Positions 24,301-36,300 of a DNA stretch of 64,000 nt are shown piece after piece. The DNA comes from Amblyornis subalaris (taxonomy: Eukaryota > Chordata > Aves > Passeriformes > Ptilonorhynchidae). Each line of letters opens with the position of its first letter. Within the stretch, counting starts at the first letter, position 1. The translations under genes were made by a program, and so were the position numbers. The notes under the pieces are model-generated. The model was not told the DNA's origin and made no database searches. It saw only the letters and a program-made list of their open reading frames with translations. The stretch lies in assembly GCA_018881555.1 (NCBI GenBank), contig JACAXG010000056.1, positions 631,462 to 695,461 on the forward strand, given 5' to 3'.

Positions 24301-27300
24301 TTTCTGCATTATCTGTAGTGTTCAACACACTCAAGTGCTTGGAATATTTGGAGCATGAAACTATTTGATTTTTATGCATAAGTTAATAANTATTTGTTTA
24401 TAGTGAAGACTGCCACAACTCTACCTTCATTTTTAGAGACATGAAAATTGCAAAAATTCCTTCTGAATTAAAAATCAAGGCAAGAAATTAGATGGCCTTG
24501 CTGCTGTTTTCATTTGTACTTTGAAGCTTAGATTTATGGTACAAACACCTGGACATGGAAAAGTTCTTTTCCATTATAATGGAATTGGTGTAATCCAGGC
24601 TGTTTGAAAAACTGATGACATCTCTTATTTTTGACTTTTCAAGACACATCAAGGTCCACTGAAGATCTCATCTGTAGCAGAAGTAATGAAAGAGTCTAAA
24701 CAGCCTGCTCCCAAATCCCAGATAAGCAAACCAGAAGCTGCTGCTCCTACAGAGGAAAAAGGAGGTAAATTTATAAATGTCATGAACAGAGAAGCAAATG
24801 ACTTAATCATCTCATGTATCATACATGTCAGAGTAGATTAAAATAGTCCTTCGAATGGTTGAAGGTAAATGTAATTTCTTAGAATTAGTGTTATTTTCTT
24901 TCCAAGTCATAGCATTTGCCTAAAATGGCTTTAGCTCTTTTTTTTGCTATTTTTTTAGGAAATGTATTTACTTTATAGAATATTTGGAATCTAAGATAAA
25001 TAATGAGTAACTTGCATAGTTTAGATATGAGACTCAGCAGGAAGAGAACTTCAGGTGCTGGACTCTGAGGCCATTTCCCCTCTCTTCTTGCAAGCACAAG
25101 ACAGTTTTGGGTAATTACTGGGCTAATGTAAAGCCAGATCAAATGGAACTCATTTAGAGAGGAGCAGTTGTGATGTNTTTTTACGTTTATCTCTAATGGC
25201 TCTGTGTATGTGTAATTAATATCTTGTTGCTGTTTATCCAGGAAATCATCTTCTTCTGGAAATAATAACATCCATATCCAATTAATATGTTTCTACAGAG
25301 AAAAAAATTAAGTCTTATATCCCTGTTATTACATTATAGCACTTATCATGGAATGGTTTGGAAGAGAGCTTAAAAATTATCTAATTTCAATCCCCCTGCC
25401 AATGGCAAGGACACCTTCCACTAGATCCTAAAGGCCCATCCAACCTGGCCTTGAGCACTTCTAGGGATGGGNCAGCCACAACTTCTTTAGGCAACANGGT
25501 CCAGTGCCTCACCACCCTCACAGTAAAGAATTTATTCCTGACATCTGATCTAACCCTGCCCTCTGCCAGTTTGAGGCCATTTTCCCGTGTTCTGTCACTC
25601 CATGCCCTTGTCAAAAGACCATCTCCAGCTCTCATATAACATGTTTAGATACTGGAAGGTGCTGGAAGGTCTCCCTGGAGCCTTCTCCTCTCCCCCAGCT
25701 CTCTCAGCCTGTCTCCAGAGCAGAGGTGCTCCAGCCCTCTGAACACTTTNGTGGCCTCCTCTGGACTCACTCAAGCAGGTCCATGTCCTTCTTANGCNNG
25801 ANGTCCCAGAGCTGGATGCAGCANTGCAGGTGGGGCCTCAGCAGAGCAGAGGGACAGAATCACCTCCCTTGACCTGCCCACCCTGCTGGGGATGCAGCCC
25901 AGGGCACAGGTGGTTTCTGGGCTGCGAGTGCACATGGCTGGGTCATGTTGAGCTTCTCATCCACTGGCACCCCAAAGTCCTTCTCCTGGGGGCTGTTCTT
26001 GATCCATTCTCTCCCCAGCCTGTGTTTNGCTTGGGATTGCCCTGACCCAGGTGCAGGATATTGCATTTGTGCTTGTTGAACCTCATGAGGTTCACACAGT
26101 CCCGCCTCTCGAGCCTGTCTAGGTCCCTATGGATGAACATCCCTTCCCTGCAGCGTGTGACTGCACAGCTCAGCTGGGTGTCCTCAGCAAGCCTGCTGAG
26201 GGTGTATTGATCCCACTGCCCAAGGCACTGACAGACATGTTAAACAGCCCCAGTCCCANCACTGACCTTGAGGAACACACGCAGCGCTGGTGTCCACTTG
26301 GACACTGAGCCATTGACCACAACTCTTTTGAGTGTGACCATCCAGCCAATGCCTTACCCATGGAGTGGTTCGTCTGTCAAATCCGTGTCTCTCCAGTTTA
26401 GAGACCAGGATGTCATGCAGGACAGTCTCAAATGTTTTGCAAAAGTCCAGGGAGATGATGTCAGTTGCTCTTCCCTAATTCAGCAACACTGCTTCTGTGT
26501 ATCGCTGGAGGGCCTCATCTGCTCCGTCGTCCTGCTCAGGCAGCCTGTAGCAGACCCCCACTGTAATGCCTCCTATCCCTGCCTTCCCTTTAATCCTGAC
26601 CCATGAACTCTTGGTTGGCTCTTCATCCATCTCCAGGCAGACCTCCAGGCAGATCTCCATGAGCTCCTGCTGGTCATTGACAGAGAGGGTGATCACACTC
26701 CTTGTCTCCCCTGCCAGGCCTTCCGAGGGAGCCTGTATCCTTCCATTCCAACACTCCAATCATAGGAGCCGTCCCACCATGTCTCCATGATGTGAGGTTC
26801 CCTTTTCTTGGTTCCCCTCCCAGCAGCTTTGGTTTAAACCCCTCTTCACCAGCTTGGCAGGCCCCCAGCCGAAGATGCTCTTCCCATCCTTCTCTGGCAG
26901 ATGGACCCTGTTGCCCCAGCTGTACTAACTGGTGTGTTCTGCAACTGTATTTAACAGCAGGCAAGGCTGCAGCACAGATCATCTCTGCAACAGGGGTAGC
27001 CATGTCGGTGCCAGCTCCGGGGATACAGACTGAAGAAGGTGAAAAAAATCATGTGAATACAATGGAGAAACCTCAAATCTTGTAGTTTCATGTGCATGCA
27101 TTCTTGCTTCTGTGTTGGTATTTGTCAGTGTTTAAAGGTGTGAGTCTCTGTCCCTTTTGCAGAAAACTTCCATTATCTGTCAATAGATTTTTAATACAGT
27201 AAGAAGCTTAGATTAATGCCTGAGATAGGTATAGGTGTGAGCATGAGAGCAAAGCCTGCCTTTATGCTGAACTGAACTTGCACATTCCAGTTTGCCTCTG

Positions 27301-30300
27301 CTCTTGGTGGCTTCCTGATTGCTGTTCAGAAGAGCAGCTCTGCCCAGGGCCAAGTGAAGAAACTTTGTTGCTTAACTCAACAAGAGAAAGCAGCTTCTAG
27401 ATGCTGGTCTCTCTCAGATGAGATTAGATTGTATTAATTCCTTTAGGTAGGAACACATTTCATGGAAAGTACACCAGTGGTAAGTACATGCTGCAGAGTG
27501 ACATCAGCATTACTCAGAGGTGACCTGATGGGTTTTGTTGCAGCTTGAGGCTGAGGGTTCTGGGCTCTCTCCTCAGTTCAGGTGCAACTCTCTGTTGGTC
27601 TTGGGAGCAGTAGTTAAGTGAATTCTCATTCTTAAAGGCATTTTAAGAGGCTGTAGGCAAGGGAATAGAGTATAATTGTGATTCACCATAGCATTCTCAC
27701 TCATCCTTTGTTGTTTTGGTTGGGCTCTGTAAACATGCCGAAGGAGAANTGAAAAAAAGTGAGAACATAAATTCACTTGAAATTTAAACTTGACTCCATA
27801 AGTGTTTCTCACTTCTTGCTTTGCCTTTTACTTCTGAATCTTGTGTAATTTTGTGACTAGACAGCATAAAATCTCCAGATGCATGTGAGGCATCCATGCT
27901 ATTGTCTTTAAGATGTGAGACTGGCCTTTGNAATTATGGATATAAAGATTCTTGAGGTAGTTTCAGCATTGCTTTGAGAAGAAGTCATATTTACGAAGTG
28001 ATACTGATAAAAACCAGTTTTGATAAGAAAGTTACTTCCCTACAAGTAACCTCTGTATACTAATTTGGACTCTCCACTTGACCAGTTTGACTCTTCTTTT
28101 TTTACTGCTGAATAGGTAAAGTACATGAAGATTCCCATGCTGTAAAAGAACGGCCACCAGAAGAAGTTGCAGCCCGGCTTGCCCAGCAAGACAAAGAGGA
28201 GCAAGAGAAGGTGTCAGGTAAGTCCCCAGTGTTCCTGTTTGTGTTGCACAGGACAGAAGTGTGGGATTGCATTGGCTTTAGAGTTCTAAGATGCTTTCGC
28301 ACCTCTTGGCTGTTGTCCCTGTGTTGAGTTGCCAGAGTGCGTGGTGGTGAAGCTTCTTCCACCCACTCAGAAGGAACTGATAATTGAAGAATAATGGAAA
28401 ATTTGAGGTTGGAATGGACCTCAAGGTTCAAGGAAGATAGGAAAATTTACTTGTTTTCTCTTAAGAACCATTAGAACAAGTGAACATGGGATATACCTGC
28501 ACCCCCCTGCAAACCCACGGGAAAGGTCTTCCACTGGGTAGTGTTTTGCTGTAGGTGCAGACTCGCACCTTAATACTCCTGCTCTAAATGAGGAGAGCGT
28601 TTTTGTGACCTTCTTCTGTAGGCTTCTTTGCAGTTCCCAAGCTGACCAGCTCTTTTGGGCCATAGAAAATAATGTAAAGAGATGCAGAAGCTGTAATATG
28701 TCCTTTTACTAATTATAAGCTGCAATTCTTTATTTAGTTGACTTAACTTTTTTCCAGCCCTTGCAGCAACTCTAGAAGGAGCTCTAAACACAACTGCTCG
28801 TGTAACCCTTCAGGCTATCACTGCTCAGGAGTCAGCTGTGCAAGCAGTGAATGCCCATTCTCAAATACTGAAGGAGGCCATGGATAATTCTGAGGTAAAT
28901 TGGACAAGTGGGAACAATTTTTTCTATTTCATTGCATTCAGCAAAACTTTAATTTCACAATTAAAAATAAACTTGGAAGCTTTTCTTGCAATGCCTTTAC
29001 ATTTATCACAGTTTTAACTTACCTTTCCACTCGTGAAATGTGGTGTAGTCAAATACTACAGTGATTTTGATTTTGAATTTTGTGGGTTTTTTCCCAACCC
29101 CTTTATTTCCTTTTTGTGAGAGGAAAAGTTCAAGTTAATACATTAGTATAACTTATCACACTGTATTTAATTAATTTTATTTTAATTCCCAAGACCTTTT
29201 TTTACCTAGTTAAGATATCACACTGTCCACCCCGATAATTCCATTGAACTTTTTCCCTTTGCCAACATCCTCTTTGCTGAATTGTTTGTTTCTTGTCTGG
29301 AAATGAGAAGGGGATGTACAAGTGATAACATTTGTGGTCCTGGTGTGCTCTTGCCAGGTTTGTGTGGAACTGCCANTGCCCATTCAGTTCTGGAGCAAAG
29401 ATGTAATTAAGTGGGTAATCAATTAGCAGGGACATGGGCGCAACTGACCAAGCACTCGAGACTTAATCTAGTAGTTNGTAAAATAACTGTATTAAGAGTT
29501 TGCTTTTAAGTTTAATTACTAAGCTTACTTTAAAATTAAGCAACTTTAAAGTATTATGATACTTTAAGTATTAAGCTTAAAATCAATTTTAAAGTACTAC
29601 AGTACTTTAATACATGTGGAGATTTCCCCTCAAAATGTTGTGCACCATACAGTGATCCTCATGTAAGCTTTTCTCCATGGACAAAGGTCTGTGGCTCAGG
29701 AAAAAAAAACACTAAGAATCAAACAAAATCAAAATGTTGGAAGGAATACCACTTGTAAAGCTTCCAGCTGTGCTGTTGAAAAACACAGGGATGGTGGTCA
29801 GTTTGAGTGGAATGTTCAGTGAGGTGAATCTCTGCAGGCTTTCACTCTCTTGTTTGGTGATTGTAATGNCCCTAATGAAGAATCTGTGCTTCCCAGGATG
29901 CTGGGGAGAAAAAATCCTCCCAGTGGCGCACGCTGGAGGAAGCACTGAAGGACCGGAGGAGAGCAGTGGACGAAGCTGCCGATGCCCTTCTGAAAGCCAA
30001 GTGAGTTGCTTGGTTTAAGTCTTGGAGTAATATGNTAGTATGGCTCATGTGAGGGCCGGCAAACACTTTTCTACAGAAGTATGGAGTCACCTGTGTTCAT
30101 GTTGAACTGATGTTTGTGCCAAATCAAGAAATGGTTTAATACACTAATGAGCATTTTAATTCGATGTTGGTAAACCTTGGGTGTCAAAGTCCTCCCTGCA
30201 CCAGAGAGTCTGCAACAGTCCTGTTCATTGTAAGAACTTGTTTATCTCCTTAGTACTTAAATAGATACTGCTAAGTTCNAGTAAGATAAAAACCCCTAAA

Positions 30301-33300
30301 TCCACAGTCCTTTTAGCATTATTGTTGAATAATTTTTTTAATATTAAACCTATTGTAAGGACTTCAGCTGGGAGAAGGGGAGGCTCTGGGGAGACCTTCA
30401 AGCACCTTCCAGCATGTAAAGGGCTACAAGAGAGCTGGAGAGGGACTTTTTACAGGGAGAGGACAAGGGGGAATGGCTTCAACTGACAGAGGGCAGATTA
30501 CATACTGGGAAGATATTCTTTACTGTGANGGCAGTGAGGCCNTGGCACNANGTGCCCAGAGAAGCTGTGACTGCACCATCCCTGGAAGTGTTCAAGGCCA
30601 AGGTGGATGGGGCTCTGAGTGATCTGGTCTAGTGGAAGGTATCCCTGCACATGGCAGGGGCTTGGAATGAGATGAGCTTTAAAGTCCNTTCCAACCCAAA
30701 TTGTTCCCAGAATGACTCCATGACTGCACTCTCTGTGTAATGAATCAGTAACACCACCAGCTTCCTCTGGTTGTAATGGAAAATTACACCTTGCAGCACC
30801 CTTTGGCAGTTCCTGCATCCACAGAGTTGCTTTTAAGGTTAGATTTTTACAAAGCACATGTATAAGAAAAACTTGAATTCTGTAAAGGAGCACTACTTGT
30901 ACCCAAGGCTCTGCATGAACTGTGTTGGTGTGCACTGAGCGNGGTGTGCAGGCACTGGAGGAGCAGAAATAAAATGACAAACAGTATGNCCAAGATGCCC
31001 TTGTAATGAGGTTAGAAATAAATTTGGAAACCCTTTGATGTTCTGAGGCTGGGAGGGTAACNTCATCCTTGAAGTTGCATTGTTGCTGTCACATTTTAAA
31101 CTTCCCTTATCTGAAGTTCATGTGCTGACTAAAATTAGTGGGAGGTGTAACTGAGGTTTCATTGAGTAAAACAAAGCTAACGCAAACCCCACATGCACCA
31201 GCTTTCATTCTCTATTACTCTACTGGTTATCTTTGCCTTTATTTATTTTTTTAATTCATTTATTTTAAAACTTGTTCCTTATTCCAATGAGGTCATTGAA
31301 AACCTCCATTGGTTTGAANGGATTTGGAAAAAGAACATTTTTTCACTTTTTCCATGATTTCCAATTGTGCTAGAGGAAAGCAGTTCTTTCCTAATTACAA
31401 AAATTCATAATCTGTCTTTACAGAGCTTTATAAATTTTTTCACATCCTCATTAATCTCCACCAGTCACCATGTCCAAAACACTTCTGCAAGCGTAAGCCA
31501 TCTATATTAAAATTGTTANGTGCTGGAAATGTCTGTTGTCTAATTCTAACTTAGTTTTACTAACTCCTTTCAGTAAACTTCCATCTTCCCTCCAGCTAAA
31601 TCATGAGTACTAATTGCAGTNTAAATAATTCTCATTTCACATGGGATAGCCACACTGACACATTTAGGTTTCAGGCTGTGGGAAAAAAATAATCTTTAGT
31701 CAAAGCATCTTAGAGTTGGTAGATGGGAAGCNCCAGTAGAGTTACCCAGTAGTTTTTCCTGTGAATACCAACAGCATGAAGTTAATTTTCTTTGGGGTGA
31801 TAAGCCCTGTATATTTTACATTTAGCAACTGCTTCTCTTTTCAGAGAGGAGTTGGAGAAGATGAAAGGTGTAATCGAGAAGGCCAAGAAGTCTCAGCTGG
31901 CAGGAGCCAAACCTCACATTGTNGCTGCAGAAGAAAATCTCCACCATATGATCGTGGACTTGGACAATGTGGTGAAAAAGGTAAAGCTTCCGTGGACTGT
32001 TCATAACTGCTATTAGAGTAAGGGTTCCTTGGCAGCTTGTACAGACCCACCCATTCCCAGATCCTCCACAGGAGGTGAAATATTTCATGGAATCATAGAA
32101 TAAGCTGAGCTGGAAGGGACACATCAGGATCATTGAGTCTAACTCCTGCCCCTGCACATGACACACCAAGAATCCCACCCTGTACCTGAGAGTGTTGTCC
32201 AAACACTTCTTGAGCTCAGACTGGCTTGGTGCTGTGACCACTTTTACTGCATTATAAAGTGTAAGTCCATTCTTTTGTAGCTGTACTCAGTCTTTGAGCT
32301 TGTCATATTGCCAGTAATCAGACATGGCAAGATCTTTGTGAGAACTTGAACTCTGTCGTGAGAGTCCCCACGTGACTTGATGGTGTCAGTCCTTCCTGTT
32401 GGCAACTTGTAATTCTTTCCACTTGATGAATTTAGCACAATGTTAGGGAAGAGCTCAGTGTGTGCTAATGACTTGGTGGGTAAATCACTATGCAGTTCAG
32501 AAGATTGCAAAAAAAATGTGAAGAAAAAGAAATGTATCTCCCTGCAGGACANCTGATAATTCATCAGGTGTGTTTGGAGTGAATTTAGCCCTGTAGTGGG
32601 AACATCAGAACTCACTGAGGAGGGCAGCTGTCACAGGCTTTACGTACTAGGCTTGTATGATAGCTGGAAGCAGAGAAAAAGAACTGGAGATGTTTTAAGA
32701 TCTAAACTGAATTCCAAATACTCTTGGTCCTGTCCAGGCTACAGACTGGCTGTGTAGTTACAGTGGCCATGTGAGACAAAATGGATTAGTAATACTTCCA
32801 GTAAATAATTATTGTGTGAGAGGTTTGATATCACAGGGGTTTTGTGCTCCCCCAAGTGAATTTGCTTTACCTGGGCTGGAGGCTAACAATGTCTGCCACT
32901 GTCCCAGGACCTGGCTTTAAATTATGTCTGCCTTCAATTTCAATCCTTGCCTTGGTAAACAAACTAATCTCATCCTTGTTTGTTCCAGGTTCAGGCAGCA
33001 CAGTCTGAGGCCAAGATCGTGGCTCAGTACCATGAGCTGGTGGCTACAGCCAGAGAGGAGTTCCAGCGGGAGCTTGACAGCATCACCCCCGACGTGAAGC
33101 CTGGCTGGAAGGGGATGAGTAAGTCTCCCATTGTGGGGTTACCTTTGTGCTTTTTGCACTGTGGTTTGTAGTGCTTGGCCACTTTATGTCCAGCATCCCA
33201 ATTTCCACATTATTTGGTTGGTTTGAAGTGAAAANGATTTCACAACTAAATTAAGTAATCTAAAGCAAATGTTATGAAGAGGATTAGTTTTACCTGTGCT

Positions 33301-36300
33301 GTATGGGAGGTGTCACAAAATGTGGCTCTTGTGTGATAAATATCATGGTTATNTGAACACCTCTTCCCTCCCTGGTATTCCAGGAAGGAAGCCAGGTCAT
33401 TCCAGATTTGACTCAAATCAGTGTTAATCTGATCAAATACTTGGTTGACTCTGTCATTATAGGTATTATGAAACACCTAGGTTTATATCACCCTTGTTAT
33501 AGGGTGATAAAGAACTCCCTAAATTTTTCTACATCATCACTGAAACTGAGATTTCATTGTCCATACCCTGCCTGCCCCAGTACATTTTATTTGTGAATTA
33601 AACTGACACAGTAACATACTTGTGACAGAAGTCAGTCAACTCACCCACAGAAATCCTCCCTGCACACTCCTTGCCACNGGTTCCCTTGCTCACCTTAACT
33701 GCTTTCATTTCAAAGACAAGCAGAGTTCCAGAAGGTGGTGTGTGTGTGTTCACTATTNCTGTGGATGAGCTCCTGCAAGAACCCATGTGTGATATGTCCA
33801 TGGAGCAATTACTGCCTGTGGCAGTTAAAAAAAATAATTCCCTAAAAAAACCCCAGATTTCCCAGGTATTTCCATTCAGGGTTTAGCTTTCCACTCAGTT
33901 TACTAAGTGATCTGAGACTTTTCTAGCCTCTGTGTTCAGAGGCAGCTATCATGGCTTTATTTCTGAGTTACAGATTTTTTTATAGAAAGGATAACTGCCA
34001 TTTGAAAAAAAATGTGATTGTTAATAGTGCCTTAATATTTTTCTTGAACTATACAACGAAGAACTACAACAGACTCTTTCTTAATGCTACTTGATGCTTT
34101 AGAAATGTGAACTCTACTCTACAAAATNATTTTCCTGGCTAAGTGAATACACCAGATTTCTGGAGTACTTTTTATTTAAAAAACAGCCAACCACACACCC
34201 AGTATATGTGGGGAAAACATTCAAAATTTAACAAACCATTTGTGGAGTTTGCCNTTGGGGTGTTATTAGTTTTGAAGAATAAAAATTAGCTAGGCACCCT
34301 GGAGATGGAGCTGCCTTTCCTTGCACAGGATACAAGGAGAACATCTTGGGTTTTGTGATCGCTGCCCTTGTGTGGGAGGAAAGGGAAGCTCCTGTCAGCT
34401 TCCCTGTGCTCTTGTTTCTTACTGGTGTGACCTACTGAAGCATGTGGGACTGACTTCTTGGGGTCCCTGACTCTCACTGCCACTGGGGAATTTGTTTCTC
34501 GACCAACTGCTTCTGTGTGTAAAAACCTAGAAGTGTCAGACTAAAATTTTCAGTGTCCTGTTGCACTTTCCTACTTCAAACTTCTGTTCCTTTCTTTGGC
34601 TGAATTTAAATGTCCATCTGTGGATTTCCAAGGGTGATTTTAGTGGTTGGGGTGTCTTAGGCTACATCTTGCCTGTAATATGGAGACTTTTATACTCCAC
34701 ATACTGTTCTTTCTGAATTCCTAGAGACTTGGTCTCATGTTTAAGTCACTGTAGATAAGGTCCTAGTTTTCTGTTTTACTTTTGCATGACTGCCTTGCTG
34801 TAGTGAATGTGCATTAACTTTTCCAACCTCTCTCCTTTCTGTTGCAGAGATAACTGACTTAGGTGAGTTACTGTCACTTGTTCTGGTCCCGTGAAAGTTC
34901 TCTCTTCTCTTTGTCCTTTTTTATGTTTGTGTGGGGCATGACTTCAAGTTACAGACAGTATCAACAAAGGGGTGAAATGTGGCATTCCTAGAAAATTGCA
35001 GGCTGAGGTATGCCTTGGGATCCTTTCNAGTCATTTTGCACATCTGGCTTAAACCACAAACCGATCTGTTTGTAACACTGTTAAGTCCAACAGCTGAGCT
35101 CAGTGCTGCTGGTCATCTTTCCCACTGGACACGAGCACTGCTGCTCCAAGTCCTCCTGTGCCAGTCCTTCCTCCAGCACTCAACAGCAGGATCACTGAAG
35201 GACTGTGGAATCTCTCTTGCTTTAGACCCTGCAGGAATGCTTTCCCAAGTAGTCCCAGTTTTCCATACAGGTGATTTAGCTGGCAGCCAGTGCAGTGTTT
35301 TATAGAGCCCTTCTCAGGTCTCCAAATGCTGCAAGTGTAGCTTGGGTCCTCCTCCTCTTCCAGGTACAATGTGGTTGTGAATCTTGCTACTCATTGAGTA
35401 GCCAAACCTGAAAGGTACAATTTTGGGTAAGGAATCTGATTAGGAGCGTTTGGTCTGGAGGACTGTTGAAGAGAAAGTGTAATTCTGGCTCTCTCACCAT
35501 GACATTCCCTGTTGCTCCCCTGNGCTGGCACAGGGGAAAATACGTGGTGGTGTAAAGACCAAGAAATGACAGAGCTGTTGACAGTCTCTGAGTGTGACAT
35601 GGATATGGAAGTGTAAATTATAGCTGGGANTAATTTGGAAGAAACTAAAATAATTTCTCTCTTAGAATGAAAATACAGTTCAGAAAGTGGCCTTGGGTGG
35701 GCAGTAGCACAGGTCAAGGGCTTGAAGTGCTCGGAGACTTTCCCNAGAACAAAGTCACTGCTCAACCCCTGGGAGCCCTAGAGCACTCGAGTGGGAGGTG
35801 GGTGNGCACTGCAGCAGTTTCCCTGTGTGTCCATTCCCTCCCTAATGCCGTGTGTTTCCTGTAGCTGGGCAGTTGTCCACAGACGACCTGAACTCCCTGA
35901 TTGCCCACGCGCACCGGCGCATCGACCAGCTGAACAGGGAGCTGGCGGAGCAGCGCGTGAGGGAGCAGCAGCACATCGAGTCTGCCCTGGAGAAGCAGAA
36001 ACTTGAAGATAAAAAAGCATTTGAGGCAGCTGTGGCCAAAGCGCTGGAGCGTCACAAAAGCGAGATTGAACTAGAACAGGAGAAAAAGGTAAAGTGGCTT
36101 AAAACACCTGGTTGAATCTCTGGCTCAGAAAAGAGGTAGAAGAGCTAATGGAAGTACACAGAGGGGCAACTGGGATGTTCTGTGTGGTGGGAGACTTCAG
36201 ATGGGTGACCTCCAGGCTAAACATGAAAAGGAGATGTTTGAGCAAGGAAACTTCTGCAAAGGTAGAATGGTAAAATCATATGTGGAATGACTTTGTCATG

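Noticed and set aside
26475..26759. 94-codon minus ORF with endonuclease-like sequence
   Set aside because: It is a remnant of the CR1 element, not a host gene.
35762..36055. Minus-strand ORFs of 65-97 codons over IMMT exon 12
   Set aside because: Antisense shadows of the IMMT coiled-coil exon.
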